A stretch of 64,000 nucleotides of DNA from Ilumatobacteraceae bacterium (GTDB lineage: Bacteria > Actinomycetota > Acidimicrobiia > Acidimicrobiales > Ilumatobacteraceae): positions 62,001-126,000 of the forward strand of contig JAOBWK010000070.1 of assembly GCA_025463305.1 (NCBI GenBank). The letters are read 5' to 3'. Position 1 is the stretch's first letter. Each line of letters begins with the position of its first letter. Shown one piece after another: positions 24,461 to 33,542 of the stretch. Position numbers and translations under genes: made by a program. The notes under the pieces are model-generated. The model was not told the DNA's origin. It worked only from the letters and a program-made list of their open reading frames with translations, and did not search any database.

Positions 24461-25383
24461 GCGGCGAGGAACCAGAGGAGGACCCGATATCCATGGACCT
24501 CACCACCTACCAAGAGCTCGCTGGAGCGACAGACATTCTCGCCGAGGGCGATCCCCTCATGCCGTTGCTCGGTCTTGCTGGAGAGGTCGGCCAACTGGTT
24601 GCCGAATATAAGAAACGACAGCGAGACGTCCACGGTTACCGCGCCTTCAAGGACGAGGTTCGAGAGGAACTCGGCGACATTCTCTGGTATGCCGCCGCCC
24701 TCGCTCGCAACAACGACCTTGACCTCGGCGACATCGCGCGCCGAAATCTGCAGAAGACTCAAGACTTGTTCGGTTCAGGCGAGCCGCTGGCTCCGCATGA
24801 TCTCTTCGACGTTGGACTGTCGGCTGAACAGCGACTTCCTGACCGGCTCACCGTCACATTGGTCGAGTCAGAGGAGGTATCGAAGCACGGCGAAACTCTA
24901 CTCAGAGTCCGAATGTACGCAGGGGACACGGCCGTCGGCGACCCGCTGGACGACAACAGCGAGCACAATGATGACTACCGCTATCACGATGTCTTCCATC
25001 TGGCGCACATGGCAGTGCTCGGATGGTCACCGGTAATTCGGCGGCTCCTTGATCGCAAACGAAAAGAGCAACCTTCGATAGACAGGGTCCAAGACGGCGG
25101 TCGAGCTGCTGCGATCGAGGAGGGGCTCACGGCCTACGTGTTCACAATGGCGGGGGAACACTCGTACTTTGCGAACATCGACCACGTCCCGCCCAGCATC
25201 CTCAAAGTCTGCGGCAAGATGACCTCGCACCTCGAGGTCTCGAGCCGAACGATCGCCGACTGGCATCATGCCGTGCTCGCTGGCTATCGGGCGTTCCGTC
25301 AAGTTGTCGAGCACCATGGTGGAACGCTCACTGCCGACCTGGTTCATCGAACACTCAGCTATGACTCACCTCCTCAAAGGTGA
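24457..25383 (+). CDS. MazG-like nucleotide pyrophosphohydrolase with C-terminal helical domain
   Basis: A protein of 308 residues. The MazG fold (about 15-90) shows GLAGEVGQLVAEYKK and EVREELGDILWYAAAL, with acidic metal ligands Glu43, Glu50, Glu71 and Asp74. The C-terminal 150 residues (YHDVFHLAHMAVLGW, EEGLTAYVF, WHHAVLAGYRAF) are a separate conserved helical unit that I associate with MazG proteins of modification or conflict operons. MazG enzymes hydrolyse NTPs/dNTPs to NMP, so it could remove unmodified or toxic nucleotides made by the TS-like enzyme. It overlaps the peptidase gene by 4 bp. Confidence 0.83.
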   Translation: MSGEEPEEDPISMDLTTYQELAGATDILAEGDPLMPLLGLAGEVGQLVAEYKKRQRDVHGYRAFKDEVREELGDILWYAAALARNNDLDLGDIARRNLQKTQDLFGSGEPLAPHDLFDVGLSAEQRLPDRLTVTLVESEEVSKHGETLLRVRMYAGDTAVGDPLDDNSEHNDDYRYHDVFHLAHMAVLGWSPVIRRLLDRKRKEQPSIDRVQDGGRAAAIEEGLTAYVFTMAGEHSYFANIDHVPPSILKVCGKMTSHLEVSSRTIADWHHAVLAGYRAFRQVVEHHGGTLTADLVHRTLSYDSPPQR

Positions 25384-25392
25384 AGACGTCCG

Positions 25393-26400
25393 CTAAACGA
25401 ATTCGAGTTCGGCTTGCAGCGGAGCGTTGTCCCTCCGAACAGAATCCGGGGGCGCTAGACCCCATTTGGGTGGAAAGAAGGGTGTGTCCATCGCTCCCGC
25501 AGATTTGAACGATTGCTTGATGCGAGTGCGCCCCGCGACACCCGCAAACTCGGGAAAAGCGACCCGAGAATACTTGCTGATCTCGCAAAACAGATTTTGA
25601 ACATCAATAAGATGAAGGCGGCGCCCAAACAGTCCTTCAAATTTGAGACCAAAATGACTGAACCAGTATTCCTGCTGATCTGTCAGAATGCGAATTACGT
25701 CAGCGGCACGACGGAGATCCATCGTTGGAAAAACCTTCGAGAGACCATCGAGAGCACCCGGTCCGGCAACGATGAACTGATCTTCGTCATGGTCAACCAC
25801 CTCACTGTAGCAAATATCCACAGCGAACTGATAGGCCAGAAAGTTTCCGAGCCCTGGAGCTCTTCGCAGCTGTAGGAAGAGGTCTTCGAGCCCGGCAGAA
25901 TCCCGAACTCTCTCTGCGAGACCACCAGCGATGAGTTCAGCCGGAAGACGCAAGTGGCCCGCGTGTTTTGGTGATCGCCAACCAGGGACGGACGGGATGA
26001 TGTACGCGTTGGAGTAAATGCGCCGCCCGCGGCCACGCTCCTCAGCTAATAGGGCATCGGCGCGACAAGCGTCAAACGAATTCAAGCTCAATGACCCGAA
26101 CTCATTCTGCAAGAGCTCCCATGTCTCAATCTTGTTGAAGAACTTAAACAGTAGAATGCGAAACAGGGTTTCATCGCAGGAGCGACCGCCGCTGTAGATC
26201 ACGTTCCGTATGAGGTATTGGCTGACGCGATCTGACGCACGGTACACGTTCGTAAAGCGATACGAAGCCAAGATCGAGTCAGCTGACCACGGCGGCGACG
26301 CACCAATAAGACGGCGCTCGTAAATGTCCTGGCGGCCGGCCGCAAAGCGCCAGTACGCCTCGAACACTGGGCTTGGCTCAGGAAGACGCATCACGGTCAT
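25393..26400 (-). CDS. Alpha-glutamyl/putrescinyl-thymine pyrophosphorylase / 5-hmdU DNA kinase helical-domain family protein
   Basis: About 335 residues from ATG 26400 (ATG 26391 also possible). It opens VFEAYWRFAAGRQDIYERR, then RFTNVYRASDRVSQYLIRNV, LFRILLFKFFNKIETWELL, a GNFLAYQFAVDICYSE helix-hairpin-helix-like segment and FIVAGPGALDGLSKVF. These are the signature blocks of the glycosylase-like helical family that acts with phage hypermodified thymines, displacing pyrophosphate from hydroxymethyluracil in DNA with an amino compound. It converges on the MazG gene with 9 bp between stops. Its sequence is visibly less GC-rich than the neighbours, a sign of separate acquisition. Confidence 0.78.
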   Translation of the reverse strand: MTVMRLPEPSPVFEAYWRFAAGRQDIYERRLIGASPPWSADSILASYRFTNVYRASDRVSQYLIRNVIYSGGRSCDETLFRILLFKFFNKIETWELLQNEFGSLSLNSFDACRADALLAEERGRGRRIYSNAYIIPSVPGWRSPKHAGHLRLPAELIAGGLAERVRDSAGLEDLFLQLRRAPGLGNFLAYQFAVDICYSEVVDHDEDQFIVAGPGALDGLSKVFPTMDLRRAADVIRILTDQQEYWFSHFGLKFEGLFGRRLHLIDVQNLFCEISKYSRVAFPEFAGVAGRTRIKQSFKSAGAMDTPFFPPKWGLAPPDSVRRDNAPLQAELEFV

Positions 26401-26678
26401 GAAGTCTGCACCTGCGCAGCCGCAACGTCGGGGATGCGCCTCGTCGAGGCCATCAGCATGGCGGAACCCGCAGGCCATCGAGAGCTGGCACACTCCGCCG
26501 AAACGGCGCGAGATCGCATAGCTCGCACCATACGCCGGATGTCGCTGACCAGACCGCGCGGACGGTCCTGCCGCACTCGAGCGGCGGCGACCGCCGGTCA
26601 TACGCGTGGGCCAACGAACCAGACGCTGGGCCTAGGGTCTGGTGTCGACTTTGCATGCTGTTCCGTCTGTGCCCAGAG

Positions 26679-28247
26679 CTACGCAGCGGGGGGCTCCGGC
26701 GACGGGTGACTTGGTTGTACAGATCGTGTGCTCGGCGGACGGTCGGAGGGGTCTGGTCGGGTCCATTCATCAATGAGCGCAAGTCCGCGACTCGCGCGTC
26801 GGTCGATGCCAACGGTTTGACTTGGACCTCCTCGCCGGATCCGCTCCTCCATCAGGTCGATGACGGACGCCGACTGGCCGCTCGTTTCTGCAAGGTATCG
26901 CGCAGCAGCTGGTCGTTGGCCAGCTGAGACGAGTAGGTCTGCGACGAGCGCGTCGACGGCGGGTTTGATCGACATCGGGTCGCTGGCCGCACGCATAGCA
27001 TCAGCTCGGCGGTACAGCGTGCTCGACTCACCGAGCTCGTCGGCGACTGCGACCGTGAGCGTCGCGATGATGGCCTCACCGCCAAGTCCGTGGGCACGAA
27101 GGAACGATGCATTTGCCTCGGGTGACGCGCCGGCTTCGGCGAGTGCGATGGCTTGCGCTGCGGGGTCCTCACCGATGGACCGGCTCCGTTGCTCCTCGAG
27201 GGCAGGGATCGACGCTGCCAAGCGCTGCCAATTGAGCGGACCGGTGGCGAGGTGGTCGTGGATGATCTGGTCGGTCGATCCAACGGCGGCATCGACCAGC
27301 TCGCGAGCTCTAGGATTCGGTTCGTCGATCTGGGGCTCCGGCGGCGATTGCCCGATCGAGAAGAGTGGGTTGGGGCGGAGGTCGACACCGAGTTCGGCTT
27401 CGAGGCACATGACAATTTCTCGCGCGGTGGTCAGCACCTTCTGAGCGGTGGCTTGGACGCGATCGACGTCCGCCCCGGCCCAGTTGGCGACGTAGGGAAT
27501 CGAGTAGACGCCGGCGTCGACACCGAGGATGTCGCACACGACGTAGGCAACGGATTCGGCCTCGACCTCCATTCGTTCGCGCGCCATGCCTGGTTCGCGG
27601 ATCTCTGCGTCGTGCATCAGCACATGGCCCAGTTCATGGATCTCGGTCTTCAATGCCTGCGCGGCCTCGAGGTCGTCGCGCACGGTGACCGTTCGTTCGA
27701 GGAAGTTCGTGACGCCCTTCGGCCCGTCGGGTCCTTTGAGGGCTCCGCGGCGAAGAACGAAGCCGGCTGCGTTGATCTGATCGGCGATCGCCTCCCACAC
27801 AGCGGCCGGAGGATCGTCACCCTGCAGGAGTTTCGGCTGTGCGGGGAGATCCGGTGGTGCAGCGAGTTGGCCTTCGTGGAAGACGGGGACGAGCTTGAAG
27901 CGCACCGAGGTCGTCGCAACGACTTCCTCGCCGGTGGCCTCGTCGACGTCGCGACGCACGCTATGCATGGGTGCGTAGATGCGGAGTGCCGTCTCGCCCT
28001 TGCGGACTTGGCACGGTCGACCGTCGGTGGCTGGCACGTGCTTCCACGTGTTGAACGACGCGACAAGCCCATCGGCGCCCTGGGCCGCGAGCAGGAGTTG
28101 GTTACTCGGTGAGTACCGGTGAAACGAGCCGGAGATCCGCAGCAGGTTCTGCCAGTCCTCGCTGCTCGCGACTTGGGCGACCGCTGCAGTCAGGACGGCG
28201 TGAGCGGTGGCGAGGCGTTCTTCGTTGGTGGCGTTCGTGGTGGACAT
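26679..28247 (-). CDS. ardC: ArdC-like antirestriction protein (ssDNA-binding and metallopeptidase domains)
   Basis: A protein of 522 residues. The N-terminal ArdC-type ssDNA-binding domain (WQNLLRISGSFHRYSPSNQLLL, ends WQNLL and SNQLLL; then TWKHVPATDGRPCQVRKGE) is followed by an ImmA/IrrE-like peptidase core with HELGHVLMH and downstream Glu residues. The C-terminal third is low-complexity and helical. ArdC proteins are carried by conjugative elements and protect incoming single strands from restriction. It lies directly downstream of the coupling protein gene on the same strand. An ATG at 28259 is an alternative start. Confidence 0.82.
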   Translation of the reverse strand: MSTTNATNEERLATAHAVLTAAVAQVASSEDWQNLLRISGSFHRYSPSNQLLLAAQGADGLVASFNTWKHVPATDGRPCQVRKGETALRIYAPMHSVRRDVDEATGEEVVATTSVRFKLVPVFHEGQLAAPPDLPAQPKLLQGDDPPAAVWEAIADQINAAGFVLRRGALKGPDGPKGVTNFLERTVTVRDDLEAAQALKTEIHELGHVLMHDAEIREPGMARERMEVEAESVAYVVCDILGVDAGVYSIPYVANWAGADVDRVQATAQKVLTTAREIVMCLEAELGVDLRPNPLFSIGQSPPEPQIDEPNPRARELVDAAVGSTDQIIHDHLATGPLNWQRLAASIPALEEQRSRSIGEDPAAQAIALAEAGASPEANASFLRAHGLGGEAIIATLTVAVADELGESSTLYRRADAMRAASDPMSIKPAVDALVADLLVSAGQRPAAARYLAETSGQSASVIDLMEERIRRGGPSQTVGIDRRASRGLALIDEWTRPDPSDRPPSTRSVQPSHPSPEPPAA

Positions 28248-28265
28248 GACCGAGACCATGAGCCT

Positions 28266-28275
28266 GTGACGTCAC
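28266..28275. promoter_or_regulatory. GTGACGTCAC palindrome between coupling-protein and ArdC genes
   Basis: A perfect 10-bp palindrome 7-19 bp upstream of the two possible ArdC starts. Its GTGACG half matches the end of the 32-bp element found at five other places in the conjugative region. Confidence 0.35.
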
Positions 28276-28293
28276 CGATCACCGCCCGATCGA

Positions 28294-30183
28294 TCACCGA
28301 TGCCTACGACGAATGCGTGACCGCCGCTTCAACCGCGAATCCGACGCCGCGGGTGCATGGCCTGCAGCAAGCCTCGCCAGGTCGGGTTCGGTCCAGTACT
28401 GGCGCGCTTGCAGATGGGCTGGCGGAAGGGTGCCGTGGATCAAGACGGCCTCCCCCGGCCTCACCTGGCGAAGGAGGTGGAACGGTGTGAGCGCTTCACG
28501 TTGCACGGACTCCGAGACGCTGCGCCTTCCGCTTCCGCCTGCGATGTCGTAGGAGAGCGATCGGCGTTGAACTTCTTCGTCGCCGAGGAGTCGCGAGACG
28601 TAGTCGAGGGTGGCCGGGTCTGAGCACCCGGAGAAGATGATCTTGGTCAGATGGTTCGTGAGCACGCTGTCGGACAGACGTCCGTACGCTGCGTCGAGTT
28701 GGGCCTTGGACTGCCAGATCGTCACCAACAGAATCCCGATTCCGGCACACGTCGCAGCAACCTCGGGCAGCCACGTCAACGGCATGTTCCCTGCCTCGTC
28801 GATCACCATCAGCAACGGACGTGGCAGCCCTATGCCGGCGATGTCGCGTTGGTAGGCCTGGTCCTTCAGGTCCCCAAGGAGCCCTCCCAGAACGGGGGCG
28901 AGCCGCTTCTGGTCGTCGAGTGGTGCAACGAGGTAGAGCGTGTTGGAAGCGGTCGGATCGGTCAGCCAGTCGAGGTCGACGAACCGCTGCCGCTTGGGAT
29001 CGTCAATGGTGGCCGAGGCGTCGACTGCGGGATCGAGCCATGCCTGCACGACGGTCTGCACCGTCGCGTAAACCGACGAACGCACCCGCTCGTCCAGGTT
29101 CCACACCGCGTCGAGCTGCAGCATCGCAGCGGCCGCCGCCTCACATGCGGCTGGGTCACCGGCCTTCTTGACGGCGCTGAGGATGTCGAGAATCTCGTTG
29201 GGCTGTTTCTTCACCGGGATGCTCTTCGTGAACACCCAGTGCGCCACGTCCAACATCGTCCGGTCCGGCACCAGCGCCGCAGTACCGAGAAGACCGGTCA
29301 GGAGAATCTCGGCCTGCTTGACCCAATAGTCCGCTCCCCCATCGACACCCGAACGAGGTATTGCTGCCGCCAACGCAGCTGCAGCCTTCTGCGCTCCTCG
29401 CGGCGTGTTCGCCGCGCGCAACGGAGACCAGCGGGCCAGCCCGACCGAGGCAAGACCGGACACACCGGACGGATCGAAGACCATCGTCTCGCCGCACACA
29501 TCGCGTGCGACCCGAGTGGCGTCGATCAGGTCTCGCTTCACGCTGACAACGACGGCCGGGCCCGACCAGTCCAAGAGCCCTGCGATGACGTTCACCGTCT
29601 TGCCCGAACGAGATGGACCGATGACCGCAACCGACCCACGATCACCCTGCCGGAAACTGCTCCGCCGACGCTTGCCGTCAGGGTCTGCCTCGGCTGCCCG
29701 ACGATCCTCGGTGGCCACGAGTTGGCCGTGCACGCGACCGAGCACAAACCGACCACTGAGCACCGGCCGCTCGACAGCCAACGGCGCAAGGTCGCGAGTC
29801 GTCGCAAACCGTGCCCGTGTCTCGACCCCCAGCCGGACTCTTCCTCGATCACGGTTGGCGCGCCACGCGCGCCAGGACACGATTATCATCGCCACTAGAA
29901 CCGCAGCCACCAGTGCCGTCGCCAGCCAATAGAGAACGGGGCCTGGCAGCGCATGTTGATCCGCAGGATCTCGCCAGGCCATCCTCGGCTCTCCAAAATG
30001 GTTCGGCAATTTGACCGAAGCGCGCAGCGCCTCTGACAATCCGCCGAGAAGACGGTCGCCACCCATCAACGCTGCGAGGGCGGCACCCGCCCACACGACC
30101 CCACCCGCCGACAGCGCCACGCCCGCGCAGACGAGGACTGCAGTCTCGACGGTCGACAGTCTCTGACCGCGGTCGCTCACCAT
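28294..30183 (-). CDS. TraG/VirD4-family type IV coupling protein
   Basis: About 629 residues from ATG 30183 (a start at 30228 is also open). Two N-terminal membrane segments (about 12-40 and 82-103) precede a large ATPase domain with Walker A GPSRSGKT (189-196), Walker B LLMVIDEAGNMP and the coupling-protein motif TIWQSKAQLDAAYG. The family is the inner-membrane motor that delivers the relaxase-DNA complex to the type IV channel. It sits in front of the ArdC gene. The C-terminus is basic (RRSRIRRRHR). Confidence 0.9.
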   Translation of the reverse strand: MVSDRGQRLSTVETAVLVCAGVALSAGGVVWAGAALAALMGGDRLLGGLSEALRASVKLPNHFGEPRMAWRDPADQHALPGPVLYWLATALVAAVLVAMIIVSWRAWRANRDRGRVRLGVETRARFATTRDLAPLAVERPVLSGRFVLGRVHGQLVATEDRRAAEADPDGKRRRSSFRQGDRGSVAVIGPSRSGKTVNVIAGLLDWSGPAVVVSVKRDLIDATRVARDVCGETMVFDPSGVSGLASVGLARWSPLRAANTPRGAQKAAAALAAAIPRSGVDGGADYWVKQAEILLTGLLGTAALVPDRTMLDVAHWVFTKSIPVKKQPNEILDILSAVKKAGDPAACEAAAAAMLQLDAVWNLDERVRSSVYATVQTVVQAWLDPAVDASATIDDPKRQRFVDLDWLTDPTASNTLYLVAPLDDQKRLAPVLGGLLGDLKDQAYQRDIAGIGLPRPLLMVIDEAGNMPLTWLPEVAATCAGIGILLVTIWQSKAQLDAAYGRLSDSVLTNHLTKIIFSGCSDPATLDYVSRLLGDEEVQRRSLSYDIAGGSGRRSVSESVQREALTPFHLLRQVRPGEAVLIHGTLPPAHLQARQYWTEPDLARLAAGHAPAASDSRLKRRSRIRRRHR

Positions 30184-30254
30184 GTCGGCCTCATCCAGCA
30201 CGTCACGAACGGCCAGGTGACAGGCCATCCGGGTAGGGATGCGGGTAGAGATCG

Positions 30255-30947
30255 ATGACGTCCCGCGCTCAGCGTGGCGGAATGACCAATCGACGAACAG
30301 ACCGGCAGCCAACCATCGACTCCCCCACCACGAGGCAACTTTCCACCCACGTTCAGGCCCTGGCTCGACATCGGGTGCGGCTCGTGAGGGAGATCGCGGC
30401 GATCCGACAAGGCGACAACGTCGCGTTGAAGCGGCTGATCGAACGAGCCCAGCGGCGAGACGCCGACGCCGCGATCGTCGCCATCTGGGCGCTGTACCCA
30501 CGCCTCTGCGCTGTCGTCATCCAACGCCGACCCGTACAGGAGTGGAGAGCCACCATTGACGACTACATCGCTCTTACCTACCTGACCATCTCTGACGTCA
30601 AGCCCACCGAGCCGCTCGATTTCCTCGCTGACAAGATCATCGCCCGCGTTCGCCGGCGTCACGAACGAGCCACCGAGGGTGATCAGGCCCTCCCTTGCCA
30701 GGAACCTCTCCTCGAGATCCTTGGCGCTATCTCGACCGACGACGTCGAGACACAGGTCCTGGCAAACCTTGATCTGCGCGACCTGGTCCAAGCGGTTGAG
30801 GATGGTCTCCTGACTCAAGCGGCTTGGCGGAATCTGATCAGCCTTCGGGTCGCTCGCGACACGACTGGCCCAATGTCTGATCTCGAACGGAGCTCTCTGT
30901 TGCGAACTCAGCACCGACTGAATACATGGAGGGCGGAAGCGGCGTAA
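30255..30947 (+). CDS. Sigma-like or helix-turn-helix regulatory protein of conjugative element
   Basis: A protein of 230 residues (ATG 30282 is an alternative). It is charged and helical: VALKRLIERAQRRDADAAIVAIWALYPRLCAVVIQ resembles sigma region 2-type helices, and AWRNLISLRVARDTTG near the end could be a recognition helix. I cannot assign a family firmly. Proteins of this general type are frequent beside coupling-protein genes of actinobacterial conjugative elements. It is divergent from the coupling-protein gene and followed 13 bp later by a copy of the 32-bp element. Confidence 0.55.
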   Translation: MTSRAQRGGMTNRRTDRQPTIDSPTTRQLSTHVQALARHRVRLVREIAAIRQGDNVALKRLIERAQRRDADAAIVAIWALYPRLCAVVIQRRPVQEWRATIDDYIALTYLTISDVKPTEPLDFLADKIIARVRRRHERATEGDQALPCQEPLLEILGAISTDDVETQVLANLDLRDLVQAVEDGLLTQAAWRNLISLRVARDTTGPMSDLERSSLLRTQHRLNTWRAEAA

Positions 30948-30960
30948 GTGGTTCACACCA

Positions 30961-30992
30961 ACACATGCCTGTGGGATCGCACAATCGTGACG
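30961..30992 (-). promoter_or_regulatory. 32-bp conserved element, copy A
   Basis: ACACATGCCT, 12 bp, then AATCGTGACG, reading on the + strand. It starts 13 bp after the stop of the 30255 gene. This is the most diverged copy (AATCGTGACG in place of TTTCGTGACG). In the orientation seen before the relaxase gene it points left, towards the coupling-protein operon. Confidence 0.7.
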
Positions 30993-31091
30993 GTGCCGAG
31001 TGTGTGTCGGCGTCGAATTCTGCCCGTGGGTGGCCAGGTGGACTGCACGCTCAGGGCAGTTCAAGCGCCGTCAGTGATCGGCTGTCGAACG

Positions 31092-31988
31092 TCAATAGTG
31101 AGCGTGACGGTACGACGCGATCTCGTCGTCGATCATCCTTGCGACCTCGGCCATCATGCCGTTGATCCCCGAGTAGCCGGACCGCATTACCAGTGACCGC
31201 ACTGCGGCGTTGACGATGATGGCCGGTCGGGTGTCGGCGGCGATGTTGCGCAGCTGATCGGCACCGAGGCCGTCTTGGTTCATAGGCGCCTGTTGGCCGG
31301 GTGTTGCAGCGCTCGGTGCCGACTTCGGAAATTTGATCGACCGCCACGGCTTGGCGGAACTGGGTCCGTACGCCGCGCTGATGCGGTCCGTTCCTTGCAC
31401 CGATCGGCTTAACTCGATTCTCCAATCAAGGCGCTTCGTGCGGAGCTGGTCCTCGAACAGCAGGCGGTGCGCACCGTCGCTGATCGCGACGACTGGCGGG
31501 ACGATGGCGCTGATGAAGGCGACGAGGTCGACGGCCGGGTCGTTGTTGGCATCCATGTGATGTTCGACAGGTTGCGTCGTGTCGATCAGACCAGCCGGCG
31601 TAATGACGAGTTGGCGCGGGTCGTTGAAGTCGTCGACTCGGTATCGGATGAGCTCGTCCGGGTTCAGGTAGTCACGCGGCAGCGCCGCCGCCTGGGGAAG
31701 CTTTCGTCTCCACTCTTCGACGATGTCGGCGTTGAGTGTGATCTTCCGCCTTAAGGACATGCTGGGTGCAGCGGCGACGCCGGCAACGAGTGCTGTGCCG
31801 TTGCGGCTGTCAAGCGACGATCCATACTGCGACGACAGGGCGATGTGGTCGCCATGCTTGCGGAGCCGGCGAGCAGCGAGCACCTCGCTACCCCGCCCCT
31901 TTAGGTACGTCTGCGTTGAACCTACGGCACCGCCGACAACGAGCGACACGACTGACGCCGTCGCGGTGGCCCCGACGCTGGCGATCAT
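31092..31988 (-). CDS. Hypothetical membrane-anchored protein
   Basis: A protein of 298 residues. The N-terminus MIASVGATATASVVSLVVGG is a hydrophobic segment that could be an anchor or signal, and the rest is soluble and charged with no domain I recognise. ATG 31988 overlaps the stop of the upstream gene (ATGA), so I reject the longer reading to 32213. It probably belongs to the conjugative element's accessory genes. Confidence 0.6.
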   Translation of the reverse strand: MIASVGATATASVVSLVVGGAVGSTQTYLKGRGSEVLAARRLRKHGDHIALSSQYGSSLDSRNGTALVAGVAAAPSMSLRRKITLNADIVEEWRRKLPQAAALPRDYLNPDELIRYRVDDFNDPRQLVITPAGLIDTTQPVEHHMDANNDPAVDLVAFISAIVPPVVAISDGAHRLLFEDQLRTKRLDWRIELSRSVQGTDRISAAYGPSSAKPWRSIKFPKSAPSAATPGQQAPMNQDGLGADQLRNIAADTRPAIIVNAAVRSLVMRSGYSGINGMMAEVARMIDDEIASYRHAHY

Positions 31989-32647
31989 GGCAGTTGCCTC
32001 TCGATCGGGAACGGCTGCACCGGCAGATCGATGACTCGTGGTCGCCGGAGTTGCTTCAAAGCGACGTGGTAGGCATCCAGCACCGGTATCGGCCCGCCAA
32101 GCGCAAGACCGGTGCGCTTGCGTTCGTCGTTCGCAGCGACTGCGTACCGGGTGCCATCGATCGGAAAGGCGAACCTCAGTCGCCACGCAGCCACCGGCCT
32201 CGCGCAAGTCCAATGGGCAGCGTTGAAGACGGCGACCACACGGTCGGCCGTCATCGCTTTCGTCGGTGTGATCGGCCAGAATCGGTCGACGAAGCGTTCT
32301 AGGTCGTGGAGATCCATCGACTCTTCCAGCGTTTCGTGCACAGGTACGAACAAAACAGCAGTCATCGCTGCATCCATTCTGAGCGTGGGCTCGGTTGGGT
32401 CCAGTCCCCCGTCACTCGAAAGTGGCGAGGCGTCGGGCCGAAGCACGACATGGTATCGACTACATGCACTCGCATGCAGTGAGGCCCACCGTGCGCCGGT
32501 CTCGCCGCCAACTCGTCTACGAGGACCACCGATACCGCCCTGGAATTCCGGGTGGACAGCGATCGCGTCGACGCCGTACGCGAACCACTCGCCCCTCCTG
32601 CCGATCAAGGCTGGCCACGAGACATGGAGAGTAGATTCGCTGCTCAT
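31985..32647 (-). CDS. Hypothetical protein coupled to 31092 gene
   Basis: A 220-residue soluble protein with no recognised domain. It has SRYHVVLRPD and a Trp/Phe-rich middle (ERFVDRFWPITPT, AAHWTCARPVAAWRLRFAFP; ends ERFVDRF and RLRFAFP). It is translationally coupled to the next gene on the same strand through an ATGA overlap, and divergent from the GNAT gene with only 16 bp between the starts. Confidence 0.6.
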   Translation of the reverse strand: MSSESTLHVSWPALIGRRGEWFAYGVDAIAVHPEFQGGIGGPRRRVGGETGARWASLHASACSRYHVVLRPDASPLSSDGGLDPTEPTLRMDAAMTAVLFVPVHETLEESMDLHDLERFVDRFWPITPTKAMTADRVVAVFNAAHWTCARPVAAWRLRFAFPIDGTRYAVAANDERKRTGLALGGPIPVLDAYHVALKQLRRPRVIDLPVQPFPIERQLP

Positions 32648-32663
32648 TGAGGGAGGTGGCCTG

Positions 32664-33266
32664 ATGGGTGCAATCGAGATTCGAGAGGCGACACGATCCG
32701 ATGTTCAGCCCGCGCTCACCGTTCTTCGCCGTTCGGGGCTTGGCCGCGACCTCGATGTTGAAGTCGCCGATCTCCCCCACACCGTCGGAGGAGAGGATGA
32801 TCCCCTCAACCGTGGCGTCGTCCTGGTGGCGATGAACAACGCGGTTGTCACGGGGGTGAGCTGGGCACGCAACCGGTTCAGTCGAAATGGTCGGCACAAC
32901 GAGCTGGTCTGGTGTTGGGAGACTCTCGCCGTCCGAGACGACCACCGAGGCCGGGGATTCGGTCTCGCTTTGGCGACGGCGACGCTGGAGCGCGCTCGCC
33001 AGGCCGGCGTTGAACTGATCTATGGGGTTTGCTCGCCCGCTTTGGTTCCCTTCCACGAGAAGAACGGGATGACCTCGACACCATTGCATCGCAGCCTGAT
33101 CGTCACGACTCCGTCGCCGCTGATTTCGCCGCTGACCGTCGGCGAAGGAAACTGCTTCGTCTACCGTCTTCTGCCCGACAATCCCAGCGTGCAAGTCGAC
33201 GTGGTCGAAGCCACGCGTTCCACAATCGAGCGACTGTTGGGTCAACGAGCCGAACCACGACATTGA
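32664..33266 (+). CDS. GNAT-family N-acetyltransferase
   Basis: A protein of 200 residues from ATG 32664, which has GGGAGGTGG just upstream. The GNAT fold is shown by the N-terminal IEIREATRSDVQPALTVLR, motif A with ETLAVRDDHRGRGFGLALA (acetyl-CoA pyrophosphate loop R-G-R-G-F-G) and GVCSPALVPFHEKNGM near motif B. The acceptor substrate is unknown. It is cargo within the conjugative region. A longer frame open from 32112 is not needed. Confidence 0.82.
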   Translation: MGAIEIREATRSDVQPALTVLRRSGLGRDLDVEVADLPHTVGGEDDPLNRGVVLVAMNNAVVTGVSWARNRFSRNGRHNELVWCWETLAVRDDHRGRGFGLALATATLERARQAGVELIYGVCSPALVPFHEKNGMTSTPLHRSLIVTTPSPLISPLTVGEGNCFVYRLLPDNPSVQVDVVEATRSTIERLLGQRAEPRH

Positions 33267-33542
33267 GCGGCTCCACGGCCGAGCTTGCCTCATAACGTTC
33301 CGGCTGCGCGCCTCCAGTCGGCGAAATGGACGAGTATCGCGAGCCCTGAACTACATGCTGTGGGGCTTGAGCGTCGGATTCATATCGGCGCCTCGGCGAG
33401 CGTCCCTTACCAGCGCCTGCGCAGCGCCGACGAGGCAAGCGGGCCACGACGCCCGACCGGGAGCGTTCGGTATGACCCAGGCTCCCTTGGCCTCCGGTGC
33501 TGCGTCTCGTGGCCATGGCCAACCGAGCTACTTCAAGCTCGA

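Noticed and set aside
28651..29898. Long + strand frame of 415 codons
   Set aside because: Antisense to the coupling protein ATPase domain.
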